Positions 51,890 through 60,259 of a DNA stretch of 64,000 nucleotides are shown piece by piece. Location: contig JAJFUB010000102.1 of NCBI GenBank assembly GCA_021372615.1, positions 30,420 to 94,419 of the forward strand. Direction: 5' to 3'. The notes below the pieces were generated by a model. It was not told the DNA's origin and ran no database searches. It worked only from the letters and a program-made list of their open reading frames with translations. The stretch's first letter is position 1. Every line of letters begins with the position of its first letter. Origin of the DNA: a bacterium. Its GTDB lineage: Bacteria > Armatimonadota > Zipacnadia > Zipacnadales > UBA11051. A program made the position numbers and the translations under genes.

Positions 51890-53446
51890 ATGGCCCATAC
51901 GCCAGGACCCCCGACGGGCAACCAGCCGCGCCGCGATGACGTGCTTGTGGTGAAAGGGGTGGGAGAGAAGCGCACCCCGGGCCAGTGGGCCATCCTGATC
52001 GGCATTCCCGGTCTGCTCGTGGTCGTTGGTGTCGTCGTTGTGCTGGCGCTGACACACACCAGACCACAGGTCAATGTGCAGTCGCGGGCAACGCAGCAGA
52101 CGCCCGGAGCGCCGCAAGCGGGTGCTCCGGCGGCCGGGCAATCCCAGACAGGGGCTCCGACAGCCACGTCGCCGGCCGGCACACCAGGCGCGACGACCGC
52201 GCCCGACACCGCCGGCACGACGCCGTCTCCCACGCCCACGACGTCCACGGGCGCGGCAGCGAACGTGTCCGGGTCGGCCATCTGGGAAGGCTTCCGCGGC
52301 CCCGGACGCATGAACATCAGCAATGAGGGTCTCGCGCGCAGCTTCCCGGCCTCCGGTCCCAGGCGGCTGTGGCAGCTACCGCTGGGTGAGGGCCATGCGG
52401 GGGCGGCAGTCTACAAGGGCCGCGTCTATGTCCTGGACTACAACGCTGGCTCACGTCGCGATGAGTTGAAGTGCCTGGACCTCAGCAGCGGCAAGCAGCT
52501 CTGGAGCCAGGGCTACAACGTGGACATCAAGAGCAACCACGGCATGTCGCGCACGGTCCCGGCGGTGGACGGCAACTACGTGGTCACGCTCGGGCCGATG
52601 GGACAGGTCATGTGCTGCGAGGCCAACAGCGGCAAGGTGCTGTGGAAGAAGGACCTGGTGGCTGAGTACGGCACGCGCATCCCGACCTGGTATGCGGGGC
52701 AGTGCCCGCTCATCGAGAACAACAACGCCATCATCGCCCCCGGCGGCAAGGCGCTCATGATTGCGCTGCATCTGCCCACGGGGAAGGTCACCTGGAGCAC
52801 GCCGAACCCCAGGGGCTGGCAGATGACCCATAGCTCCATCATGCCGGTGCAGTTCGGCGGCAAGCGCATCTACGTGTACCCGGCCAGCGGGGGCGTGGTC
52901 GGAGTGAACGCCCGCAACGGGCAGTTGCTGTGGAGCACGCCCGAATGGACCGTGAACACCGCCAATGTGCCCGCCGCAGTGCCGCTGGGCAACGATGGCC
53001 GCATCTTCGTCTGCGGCGGCTACAACTCGGGCGCGGCGATTCTGCAGATGGGCTCGGGCGGCACGAGTGTCAGGATGGTCAAGCGCATCCGGCCCAACAT
53101 CTTCCAGTCGCACCAGCAGACCCCGATCCTGTACCAGGGGCACCTGTACGGGGTGCGCATGCCCGGCGACCTGGTCTGCCTGGACCTGAACGGGAATGTG
53201 GTCTGGTCCAGCGGCAACACCGCCCGCTTCGGCATCGGACCCTATGTCATGGCCAATGGCGTGCTCTATGTCCTGGGCGACACCGGCGACCTGGCCATCG
53301 TCGAGGCCAACCCCTCCGGCTACAGGCAACTGGCCAAGGCGAAGGTGCTCACCGGCGCGGACGCCTGGGCGCCCATCGCCGTGGCCGACGGTAAGCTGAT
53401 CTGCCGTGACAGCACGACCATGGTGTGCCTGGACATGCGACGGTAG
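51890..53446 (+). CDS. Membrane-anchored PQQ-type beta-propeller protein
   Basis: 518 residues. A short cytoplasmic N-terminus precedes one membrane helix (about residues 33-53), then a Thr/Pro/Ala-rich linker (about 60-125) and a propeller with PQQ-type blades: WEGFRGPGRMNISNEGL, DLSSGKQLWSQ, ANSGKVLWKKD and ARNGQLLWSTP. It probably stands in the periplasm with the propeller outward. PQQ itself is not implied: no PQQ synthesis genes are here. GAGGAGA lies upstream of the ATG. It is the first gene of a tight group; the next starts 3 bases after its stop. Confidence 0.85.
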   Translation: MAHTPGPPTGNQPRRDDVLVVKGVGEKRTPGQWAILIGIPGLLVVVGVVVVLALTHTRPQVNVQSRATQQTPGAPQAGAPAAGQSQTGAPTATSPAGTPGATTAPDTAGTTPSPTPTTSTGAAANVSGSAIWEGFRGPGRMNISNEGLARSFPASGPRRLWQLPLGEGHAGAAVYKGRVYVLDYNAGSRRDELKCLDLSSGKQLWSQGYNVDIKSNHGMSRTVPAVDGNYVVTLGPMGQVMCCEANSGKVLWKKDLVAEYGTRIPTWYAGQCPLIENNNAIIAPGGKALMIALHLPTGKVTWSTPNPRGWQMTHSSIMPVQFGGKRIYVYPASGGVVGVNARNGQLLWSTPEWTVNTANVPAAVPLGNDGRIFVCGGYNSGAAILQMGSGGTSVRMVKRIRPNIFQSHQQTPILYQGHLYGVRMPGDLVCLDLNGNVVWSSGNTARFGIGPYVMANGVLYVLGDTGDLAIVEANPSGYRQLAKAKVLTGADAWAPIAVADGKLICRDSTTMVCLDMRR

Positions 53447-53449
53447 CGG

Positions 53450-54499
53450 ATGAACGAGCTGCCTGACGTCACAACACGCAAGCCCGGCCTGACGGTGCTG
53501 GCCATCGTGCTCATCGTGGCGGCGACCGCCGTGTTCGCGTGGCTGGCGTACCGGGGGGACCTGCTCCAGCGGCAGAACGCCGCGCGCGTGGCGCAACAGA
53601 CGGAGGCGTCAAAAGCGCTTCAGCGGGCCAACCAGGCGCAGGCAGCGTGGCGGCAGACGGGCGCGGTCGCCACGGACTTGCAGCATCCTGTCGCCATCGC
53701 CCGTAACGCCAAGGTCCTGTACGTGGCTGGCGACCGCGTCGTCAAGGCGCTGTACCTGGGGCATGCGTGGGAGTTCAGCCTGAGCCTGCCCGGGGAGCCC
53801 ACCGCCCTGGGCGCCGACGGCAAGCGCCTGGCAGTAGGCCTGCGGGACCGGGTGGCAGTCTACTCCGTCGAGGCCATCGCCGGGCGCCAGGGGCTGGTGC
53901 AACCGCAGGAGTTGCAGACCCCCGTTGTCCTGGGGGAGCGGGCCTATGTCACCGGACTGGCGTTCGTCGGGAATGAGATCTGGGTGGCTGACGCCGGCAA
54001 CCGGCGGGTCCACCGCATGCGGAACGGCAGGCTGGTGGGCGACGTCGGGACGCCGGATCGGGTCTCGGGCTATCCCGGCCTGATCGTCCCCAGCCCGCAC
54101 CTGGACTTGGCCCTGCTGCCCTCGGGAGACGTACTCGTGAACAACCCAGGCCGGCAGCGGGTCGAGATCTGGAATAGGGCGGGGCAACCGGTGCGTCTAT
54201 TCGGGCAGGCGGCGATGTCGGACGAGGGCTTCGCAGGGTGCTGCAACCCTGTGGCAGTGGCTGCTCTGCCCGATGGTCGCATCGTCACGGCTGAGAAGGG
54301 GCTGGTGCGGGTCAAGGTCTATCAGGCCGACGGCACGTTCCAGAGCGTGGTCGCGACGCCGCCAGTGCTGGCACGCGGGGAGGACGGCCTGGATGTGGCG
54401 ACGACAGCCGAGGGGCAGATACTGGTCCTCGACCCGCGCGCGAGGGCAATCCTGACCTTCGCCGAGAACACCGCCCCACAGGCACAAGGCAGTCACTGA
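53450..54499 (+). CDS. Membrane-anchored NHL-type propeller protein
   Basis: 349 residues. The N-terminal membrane helix (residues about 14-33) is followed by a short coiled-coil-like stretch (QQTEASKALQRANQAQAAW). A six-bladed propeller comes next with repeated AVGLRDRVAVYSV, NEIWVADAGNRRVHRM, GDVLVNNPGRQRVEIWN and EGQILVLDPRARAIL, typical of NHL/SMP-30-like repeats. It is probably periplasmic and binds a protein or ligand. It starts 3 bases after the first propeller gene's stop and is followed by the small Fe-S protein gene, so co-expression is very likely. Confidence 0.82.
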   Translation: MNELPDVTTRKPGLTVLAIVLIVAATAVFAWLAYRGDLLQRQNAARVAQQTEASKALQRANQAQAAWRQTGAVATDLQHPVAIARNAKVLYVAGDRVVKALYLGHAWEFSLSLPGEPTALGADGKRLAVGLRDRVAVYSVEAIAGRQGLVQPQELQTPVVLGERAYVTGLAFVGNEIWVADAGNRRVHRMRNGRLVGDVGTPDRVSGYPGLIVPSPHLDLALLPSGDVLVNNPGRQRVEIWNRAGQPVRLFGQAAMSDEGFAGCCNPVAVAALPDGRIVTAEKGLVRVKVYQADGTFQSVVATPPVLARGEDGLDVATTAEGQILVLDPRARAILTFAENTAPQAQGSH

Positions 54500-54500
54500 G

Positions 54501-54713
54501 ATGAACCACAAGACCGAGGACGGAGCAGACGCCGGGCGGCGGGCGTTCGTGCGGACGACAGTCCGCTGGACGGCTGCGCTGGCACTGGGCGGCGGGTTGG
54601 CGGCGCTGACACGCGGCTCGCGGCAGTGCGCGCAGCCCTGTGCCTCCTGTCCCGACTGGGCCGCCTGCCGCAAGTCAGAACGCGAGCCGCTGGCACAGGG
54701 GCCGGGAAAGTGA
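54501..54713 (+). CDS. Tiny Tat-exported cysteine-rich protein
   Basis: 70 residues. A twin-arginine signal (GRRAFVRTTVRW, RR at 13-14) leads into a hydrophobic stretch and one cluster of four Cys: C43, C47, C50 and C56 (CX3CX2CX5C). That spacing could hold a single iron-sulfur centre, possibly making it a small high-potential or ferredoxin-like electron carrier. It lies 1 base after the NHL gene and 1 base before the Tat ferredoxin gene. The Tat signal matches those of its neighbours and supports expression as a real gene. Confidence 0.72.
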   Translation: MNHKTEDGADAGRRAFVRTTVRWTAALALGGGLAALTRGSRQCAQPCASCPDWAACRKSEREPLAQGPGK

Positions 54714-54714
54714 C

Positions 54715-55296
54715 ATGAGCAAGATCATCGTGCCATCGCAAGAGGGCGGGCTGCTCGGGCGGCGGGGCTTCCTGGGTCATTGCCTGCGGGGCCTGGGCGT
54801 TGTGGGCCTCAGTGGCTTGACCGGCTTGCTGGTGCGTGGGAGCGAGGCCGGAAGCACCGTGTGGCAGATTGATCCGGAGCGCTGCATCGGCTGCGGCAAC
54901 TGCGCCAAGAACTGCGTGCTGAAGCCCTCGGCGGTCAAGTGCGTGCACGAGTACAAGATGTGCGGCTACTGCGAGTTGTGCTTCGGCTATCTGGCCGACG
55001 TGCGGCCCGGCGACACTCCCGGCGCCGGCAACGAGCGCTGCCCCACCGGGGCGATCTCGCGGAGCTTCGTCGAGCAGCCCTACTACCAGTACACGATTGA
55101 TGAGCAGAAGTGCTACGGCTGTGGCCAGTGCGTCAAGGGCTGCAAGGCCTTCGGCAACAACTCGCTGATCCTGCAGGTGCGGCATGACCGCTGCGTGAAC
55201 TGCAACGAGTGCGCCATCGCCCGCCAGTGTCCAGCGCAAGCGTTCGTGCGCGTGCCGGCCGGCCGCCCCTACCTGCTCCGGACCCAGAACGAGTAG
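54715..55296 (+). CDS. Tat-exported ferredoxin, NapG-like
   Basis: 193 residues. The twin-arginine signal (GRRGFLGHCLRGLG, RR at 16-17) precedes a periplasmic ferredoxin with about four 4Fe-4S clusters: Cys57/60/63/67, 83/86/89/109, 133/136/139/143 and 160/163/166/172. The arrangement resembles NapG/MauM/NosR-associated Tat ferredoxins that take electrons from a NapH-type membrane partner. The partner candidate is the next gene. ATG 54715 is preferred because it begins the Tat signal. Confidence 0.88.
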   Translation: MSKIIVPSQEGGLLGRRGFLGHCLRGLGVVGLSGLTGLLVRGSEAGSTVWQIDPERCIGCGNCAKNCVLKPSAVKCVHEYKMCGYCELCFGYLADVRPGDTPGAGNERCPTGAISRSFVEQPYYQYTIDEQKCYGCGQCVKGCKAFGNNSLILQVRHDRCVNCNECAIARQCPAQAFVRVPAGRPYLLRTQNE

Positions 55297-55326
55297 CCAT
55301 CAGCCGAGACGGCCATCTGTGACGTG

Positions 55327-56733
55327 ATGAAGAACACGCTCCGCTCCACCCCCTCCGTCGGTGCCCATGGGGGCAGGTGTATCGCCTGCCCCTCTGCCGT
55401 GTCAGCGGCTGCCGTCTGTGCGCTGGTGGCGCTGGCGCTGCTGTGGGGCTCGGCCGCCTGCGGGGCCGAGAACTTCCCGCGCCCGGACTTCACCCGCGGC
55501 GAGACCTTCCCCGAGCAGATCAACCCCTTCCCCCGCGCGGCGTGGCTGACTTATGTGGACCTCGCCGCGCTGGTGGTGACGCTGGCGCTGGCGACGCTGT
55601 TCAGCCTCAAGCTGCGCTCGCGGGCCCACCTGTTCGCGCTGGCGCTCTTCGCGGTGGCCTACTTCGGGTTCTATCGCCACGGCTGTGTCTGCGCGATCGG
55701 CGCCATCCAGAACGTCGCCTACGCGCTGGGGGCCAACGGCTACAAGCTGCCGCTGGTGGTCGGTCTCTTCTTCGCCCTGCCCCTGTTGTTCGCGCTCTTC
55801 TTCGGGCGTACGTTCTGCGCTGGGGTGTGCCCGCTGGGGGCGCTGCAGGAGATCATCGTGCTGCGACCGGTCCGGGTGCCGGCCTGGCTGGACGCCATGC
55901 TGAGCCAGATTCCCTTCATCTTCGGGGGCGTAGCGGTTCTGTACGCCGCCGTGGGCAGCACCTTCTTGATCTGCCGCTATGATCCGTTCATCGAGTTTTT
56001 CCGTTTCGGTGGGACGCTGCCGCTGTTGCTGTTTGGCGCCGGGCTGCTGGTGCTGGGCATCTTCGTGGGGCGACCGTATTGCCGCTATGTTTGCCCGCTG
56101 TCGGCGCTGCTGCGGCTGGCGGCACCACTGGCGCAGTGGCGGCCGCGCATCACGACGGGCGAGTGCGTGAACTGCCACCTGTGCGCCCAGGCCTGCCCAT
56201 ATGGGGCCATCCGACCGCCCACGGCGCCCGAACGGGGCTTCAACCGCCGTGCCGGGCGCCGCTCGCTGGCCCTGCAGCTCCTGCTCCTGCCGTTGTTCAT
56301 GGCGCTGGGCGGCGGGCTCCTGCGGCTGAGCAGCTTCTCGCTGGCGCAGCTTGACCCACGCGTGCGGCTGGCCGAGGAAGTCTGGATGCAGGAGCAGGGG
56401 ATCATCCAGGAACCCACGGACGCGCTGGAGGCATTCGGGAATCTGGAGCAGCCGAATCTCGCGGCCTACCAACGTGGCGCCGCGGTCCAGAAGTGGTTTG
56501 ACACGGGCTCGTGGTTCCTGGGCGGCTGGATCGGGCTGATCTTTGGGCTCAAGCTCGTGGGCATGTCCCTGCGGCGACGCCGGGAGACCTACTCGATCGA
56601 TGTTGCGTCGTGTGTTCACTGCGGAAGGTGCTATAATGTGTGCCCTCTGACGCGCGAGGGCGCCGCAGGGGATGAGGGACCGGGGCCCGGCCCCCTGCCG
56701 CTAGGGTCTGGCGTCGGTTTCGACGGAGGATAA
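55327..56733 (+). CDS. Membrane 4Fe-4S protein, NapH/NosR-like
   Basis: 468 residues. After an unusual N-terminal stretch encoded partly by a palindrome (VGAHGGRCIACPS) come a membrane helix (about residues 25-47) and at least five more. The membrane core has NapH/NosR-type motifs: GRTFCAGVCPLGALQE and GRPYCRYVCPLSALL. Cytoplasmic 4Fe-4S sets follow, CVNCHLCAQACPYGAI and near the C-terminus CVHCGRCYNVCPL. It should pass quinol electrons to the Tat ferredoxin. ATG 55327 is chosen; a GTG at 55324 is equivalent. A TATAAT box near its end may add a promoter for the next gene. Confidence 0.85.
   Translation: MKNTLRSTPSVGAHGGRCIACPSAVSAAAVCALVALALLWGSAACGAENFPRPDFTRGETFPEQINPFPRAAWLTYVDLAALVVTLALATLFSLKLRSRAHLFALALFAVAYFGFYRHGCVCAIGAIQNVAYALGANGYKLPLVVGLFFALPLLFALFFGRTFCAGVCPLGALQEIIVLRPVRVPAWLDAMLSQIPFIFGGVAVLYAAVGSTFLICRYDPFIEFFRFGGTLPLLLFGAGLLVLGIFVGRPYCRYVCPLSALLRLAAPLAQWRPRITTGECVNCHLCAQACPYGAIRPPTAPERGFNRRAGRRSLALQLLLLPLFMALGGGLLRLSSFSLAQLDPRVRLAEEVWMQEQGIIQEPTDALEAFGNLEQPNLAAYQRGAAVQKWFDTGSWFLGGWIGLIFGLKLVGMSLRRRRETYSIDVASCVHCGRCYNVCPLTREGAAGDEGPGPGPLPLGSGVGFDGG
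55370..55392. repeat. Palindrome at the start of the NapH/NosR-like gene
   Basis: GGGGCAGG-TGTATCG-CCTGCCCC, an 8-bp perfect stem, is translated as part of the protein's N-terminal leader. It is similar in style to the other palindromes inserted in frame; I cannot show a second copy in this window. Confidence 0.45.
56632..56637 (+). promoter_or_regulatory. TATAAT box near the end of the NapH/NosR-like gene
   Basis: A consensus TATAAT occurs inside the final coding part, about 100 bases before the start of the next propeller gene (56735). Only weak -35 candidates exist (TTGCGT at 56603 with a 23-base spacer), so an internal promoter is possible but unproven. Confidence 0.3.
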
Positions 56734-56734
56734 C

Positions 56735-58804
56735 ATGAGTCTCGACACACCGCCGGTGGTCGCCCGGCGTGACAATAGCGAACTGTATCGCCAGGTATGT
56801 CTGCTGGTGGCCGCGGTGGCCCTGGTGTTCTGCGTGGTCGTCCTCGGTCTGCTCATCAACAACACGATCCAGGCCCGGTGGTACGACCCCCTGACCTCCG
56901 CCCGGCTCATCGCCGTGAAGGCCGAACTCGCCAAAGATCCCTTCAACACCGAGTTGTCGGACCAGGTGACCGTGCTGGACCAGTACGTGCGTCAGCGCTA
57001 CTTCACCGCTCGCTACCAGGCGGTCGTCGGCTTCTACGTGCTGCTCGGGGGCATCGCCGTGATGTTCGTGGCGCTGCATCTGGCCACCGTCCTGCGGCGC
57101 ACGATCCCCTTCCCGCTGGGGCTCAAGCCGGCCGAGGCCTGGCTGCAGGCCGCGCTGAACCGCCGGGCTTTCATCATGTCGGGGATCGTGCTGGTGGCGG
57201 CGATGGTCATGCTGGCGGTGCTGTCGCGGCACGATGCGGTGGCGGCGTATGTGCAGACCGCCCAACAGGCAGGTCCGGCCGACGTCTTTGCCGAGACGCT
57301 ACCCAACATGGAGCCGGGGCTCATGACCCCGACGACGACCCCGGACGTCATGACGCCGCCTGCGCCACCGAATCTGCCGTCGTTCACCCCGCCACCCTCG
57401 CCGTCCACAACGCCGTCGTACACGCCGCCCTCCACGCCCCCGAACATGGGGCCCGAAGCGCCGCCGCCACCGCCTGGGCCCAGCGACGGCATAGCCCCCC
57501 CGCGCCCGCCCGGGCACGGCGGCAAGAATGGCGCCGGCCCCAAGCCGGGCAAGACGCCCGAGGGTCAGGGCGGCATCAAGCCCCTGACCAGCGATGGCGC
57601 AGCCGCCACGGGCGGCCCCGCGGTGGCCGACCTGGCCAAGAGCTGGCATGTCTTCCGCGGCCCCTTCGCCGGCATTGCCGGCGAGGACAAGTACCCGACG
57701 ACCTGGGACGGCATCTCCGGCAAGAATGTGCTGTGGAAGACGCCCATGCCGCTCAAGGCGCCCAACTCGCCCATCTACTGGGGCGGCAAGCTGTTCATGA
57801 CCGGGGCGGATGTCGTCCGGCGCGATGTCTACTGCTTCAGCGCCGACACCGGCAAGATGCTGTGGAAGAAGCCCGTCGAGGTCAAGGGGGGCAAGAAGCC
57901 GGAGCCGCCGCAAGTCACGGACGAGACCGGCTATGCCGCGCCCACGATGACCACCGACGGCCAGCGCGTGTTCGCCATGTTCGCGAACGGGGACATTGCC
58001 GCGTTCGACTTCGATGGCAAGTCCCTGTGGATGCGGAACCTCGGCGTGCCACAGAACCCCTACGGCCACGCCTCGTCGCTGGCCCTGTACAAGAACCTCG
58101 TGCTCATCCAGTTCGACCAGGGCGGAGACGCCTCGGAGAAGCTGTCGAGCCTGATCGCCCTCAACGTCGAGACCGGCAAGACGATCTACCGCACGCCACG
58201 GCCCGTCCCCGCGTGCTGGAGCAGCCCGTTGGTCATCAACACCGGACTGCGAGACGAAGCCATCCTGTGTGGCAACCCCTACGTGATCGCCTACGATCCC
58301 GGCAGCGGCAAGGAGCTGTGGCGGGTGGAGTGCCTGATGGGGGATATCGCCCCCTCGCCGTGCTTCGCGGGCGGCCTGGTGATCGTCGGGCAGGAGGGCG
58401 CCGGGGTCGTCGCCATCCGCCCGCCGGGCTCGGACGGCGGCGAAGCCGAGGTGGCCTGGACGTCCAGCGACTGGGCCCCCGACACGGTCAGCCCCGTCAG
58501 CGACGGCAAGCTGGTCTGGATCGTCTCCAGTTCCGGGATGCTGGTCTGTCTGGACCTGAAGACCGGCGAGAAGCAGTACGAGCACGACCTGGGGATGCCC
58601 TGTGAGGCTTCGCCGGTCATCGTCGGCACCTCCCTGTATGTCACGGACACCGCCGGCGTCACGCACATCTGCGGCACCGGCCCGGCGTTCAAGAGCCTCG
58701 GGTCGGGCAAGCTGGGCGAGGGCGTGCGCGCGACCCCGGTGCTGCTGGAGGGGCGTGTATACCTGCGTGGGGACAAGAACCTGTTCGCGGTGGGCGCCAA
58801 GTAG
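56735..58804 (+). CDS. Membrane-bound PQQ-type beta-propeller protein with Pro-rich linker
   Basis: 689 residues. Three membrane helices lie in the first 190 residues (about 22-44, 90-112 and 148-166). A long Pro/Thr/Ser linker (about 195-290, PPAPPNLPS..PPPPPGPS) is followed by a propeller with the blade signature CFSADTGKMLWKKP, NVETGKTIYRTP, DPGSGKELWRVE and DLKTGEKQYEHD. GGAGGA lies 5 bases before the ATG. It shares a style of propeller and surroundings with the protein at 51890-53446. In this group it may be the periplasmic structural or substrate-binding partner of the ferredoxins. Confidence 0.85.
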   Translation: MSLDTPPVVARRDNSELYRQVCLLVAAVALVFCVVVLGLLINNTIQARWYDPLTSARLIAVKAELAKDPFNTELSDQVTVLDQYVRQRYFTARYQAVVGFYVLLGGIAVMFVALHLATVLRRTIPFPLGLKPAEAWLQAALNRRAFIMSGIVLVAAMVMLAVLSRHDAVAAYVQTAQQAGPADVFAETLPNMEPGLMTPTTTPDVMTPPAPPNLPSFTPPPSPSTTPSYTPPSTPPNMGPEAPPPPPGPSDGIAPPRPPGHGGKNGAGPKPGKTPEGQGGIKPLTSDGAAATGGPAVADLAKSWHVFRGPFAGIAGEDKYPTTWDGISGKNVLWKTPMPLKAPNSPIYWGGKLFMTGADVVRRDVYCFSADTGKMLWKKPVEVKGGKKPEPPQVTDETGYAAPTMTTDGQRVFAMFANGDIAAFDFDGKSLWMRNLGVPQNPYGHASSLALYKNLVLIQFDQGGDASEKLSSLIALNVETGKTIYRTPRPVPACWSSPLVINTGLRDEAILCGNPYVIAYDPGSGKELWRVECLMGDIAPSPCFAGGLVIVGQEGAGVVAIRPPGSDGGEAEVAWTSSDWAPDTVSPVSDGKLVWIVSSSGMLVCLDLKTGEKQYEHDLGMPCEASPVIVGTSLYVTDTAGVTHICGTGPAFKSLGSGKLGEGVRATPVLLEGRVYLRGDKNLFAVGAK

Positions 58805-58852
58805 CGCGAGCCTGCCTCAGTCCACCGCCACCGCCCCGAGAGGGACACCCGA

Positions 58853-60193
58853 ATGTCTTCCCCGACCATCAATCTGCCGCCGATCCCGCTGGCCGGCGCC
58901 TACGACGTGATTGTGTGCGGGGCCGGACCCGCCGGCCTCGGCGCCGCTCTGGCGGCGGGACGCCGTGGCGCGCGCACGGTGCTGCTCGAGCGTATGGGCG
59001 CGGTCGGCGGACTGGCCGTGCACTCGCCGGTCAACACCTGGTGTGACACGCCGGGCGGGCGGCTGTTCGATGAACTGGAGGCGCGGCTGGCAGCGTTGGG
59101 CAAGGTGCGGCGAGCGTTCCACCCGGACCGCCACGTCTACCCGCGCGGTCGGGCCGTGCTGGAGCGCGAGGCGCTCAAGCTCGTCGCGATGGAGATGCTG
59201 CGCGAGGCCGGGGTGGAGGTGCGGCTGGGGACGGCCTTCGCCCAGGCCCTGACCGAGGGCGCGCAGGTGACCGGTGTCGTCGTCGCCGACAAGAACGGCC
59301 TGTCTGCGCTGTCAGCCCCCGTGGTGATTGACTGCACGGCAGATGCCGACGTGGCGGCCAGTGCCGGCGCCGAATGCCTCAAGGGCGACCCGGAAGATGG
59401 TCGCCTGATGCACGTCAACTTCATGTATGAGATCGTGGGGGCCGACCGGGAGGGGTACGCCGCGCGCCAGCCGGCCACCGACGACCTGCTGGCGATGATC
59501 GCCGCCGCCCACGGAAGCGGCGAGTTGGTCGCCCCGCCGGGCTGCTTCCGCCCGCGCGCCGCCACGTTCCCCTACCACCCGGACGAGGACTGCCTTGTGC
59601 TCGCCTCGTGGGAGATCGAGGGCGTGGACTGCTCGGACTGGGCGGCGGTGAACGCGCTGCTCGGCCAGTGCCAGGTCGCGGCGCTGCAGGTCGTGCGCTT
59701 CGCGCGCGCCCACCTGCCGGGCTATGACAGCTGCGCCGTCGGGCGGGTGTGGGATGTCCTGGGGACGCGCGAGTCGCGTCGTCTCGTCGGGCAAGCGACG
59801 CTGACGGGCGAGGATGTGCTGGCAGCCCGCAAGTTCCCTGACGGCATCGCGCAGGCGACGTTCTTCATAGACTTCCATGACTCGCCGCCCGGTCGGAGCA
59901 TCCCCTACACGCACGACTTCCGGGTGAGCCATGCCCCGCCGTGCGGCGACTGGTACGAGATACCCTACGGCTGTCTGGTGCCCCGTCGTGTGACCGGCCT
60001 GCTGGTCGCCGGCCGGTGCATCTCGGCGGCCCGCGCAGGCCTGGCCTCGATGCGGGTCATGCCGTCGTGCATGTTCACCGGCGAAGCCGCCGGGACGGCG
60101 GCCGCCCTGGCGGTCCAGCGTGGCTGCCTGCCCCACCAACTCGACGGGCGGGAACTGAAGCCCCTGCTGATGACGCCCGACCAGCTCATGTAG
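58853..60193 (+). CDS. FAD-dependent oxidoreductase
   Basis: 446 residues. The dinucleotide site VIVCGAGPAGLGAALAAG is followed by TVLLERMGAVGG. Later come VIDCTADADVAASAGAE, GCLVPRRVTGLLVAGRC and SCMFTGEAAGTAAALA, as in the protein at 11004-12314. The two share the GVIDATAD/TAGDAD and GLLVAGR motifs and are probably paralogues. The reaction is unknown. The gene sits between the propeller gene and the NuoE-NuoF fusion gene with gaps of about 50-70 bases; a relation to either is not certain. Confidence 0.86.
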   Translation: MSSPTINLPPIPLAGAYDVIVCGAGPAGLGAALAAGRRGARTVLLERMGAVGGLAVHSPVNTWCDTPGGRLFDELEARLAALGKVRRAFHPDRHVYPRGRAVLEREALKLVAMEMLREAGVEVRLGTAFAQALTEGAQVTGVVVADKNGLSALSAPVVIDCTADADVAASAGAECLKGDPEDGRLMHVNFMYEIVGADREGYAARQPATDDLLAMIAAAHGSGELVAPPGCFRPRAATFPYHPDEDCLVLASWEIEGVDCSDWAAVNALLGQCQVAALQVVRFARAHLPGYDSCAVGRVWDVLGTRESRRLVGQATLTGEDVLAARKFPDGIAQATFFIDFHDSPPGRSIPYTHDFRVSHAPPCGDWYEIPYGCLVPRRVTGLLVAGRCISAARAGLASMRVMPSCMFTGEAAGTAAALAVQRGCLPHQLDGRELKPLLMTPDQLM

Positions 60194-60259
60194 CACCGGC
60201 CCGCCGACCGTTCCCGCCGGCGCCACACGTCGCGCCTGCCGCCTGCCAGGAAACCAAGC

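Noticed and set aside
51890..58804. PQQ-dependent dehydrogenase operon
   Set aside because: The propellers have generic PQQ-type blades only; there is no pqqA-E, no catalytic Asp/Ca site that I can identify, and BamB-type propellers share the motif.
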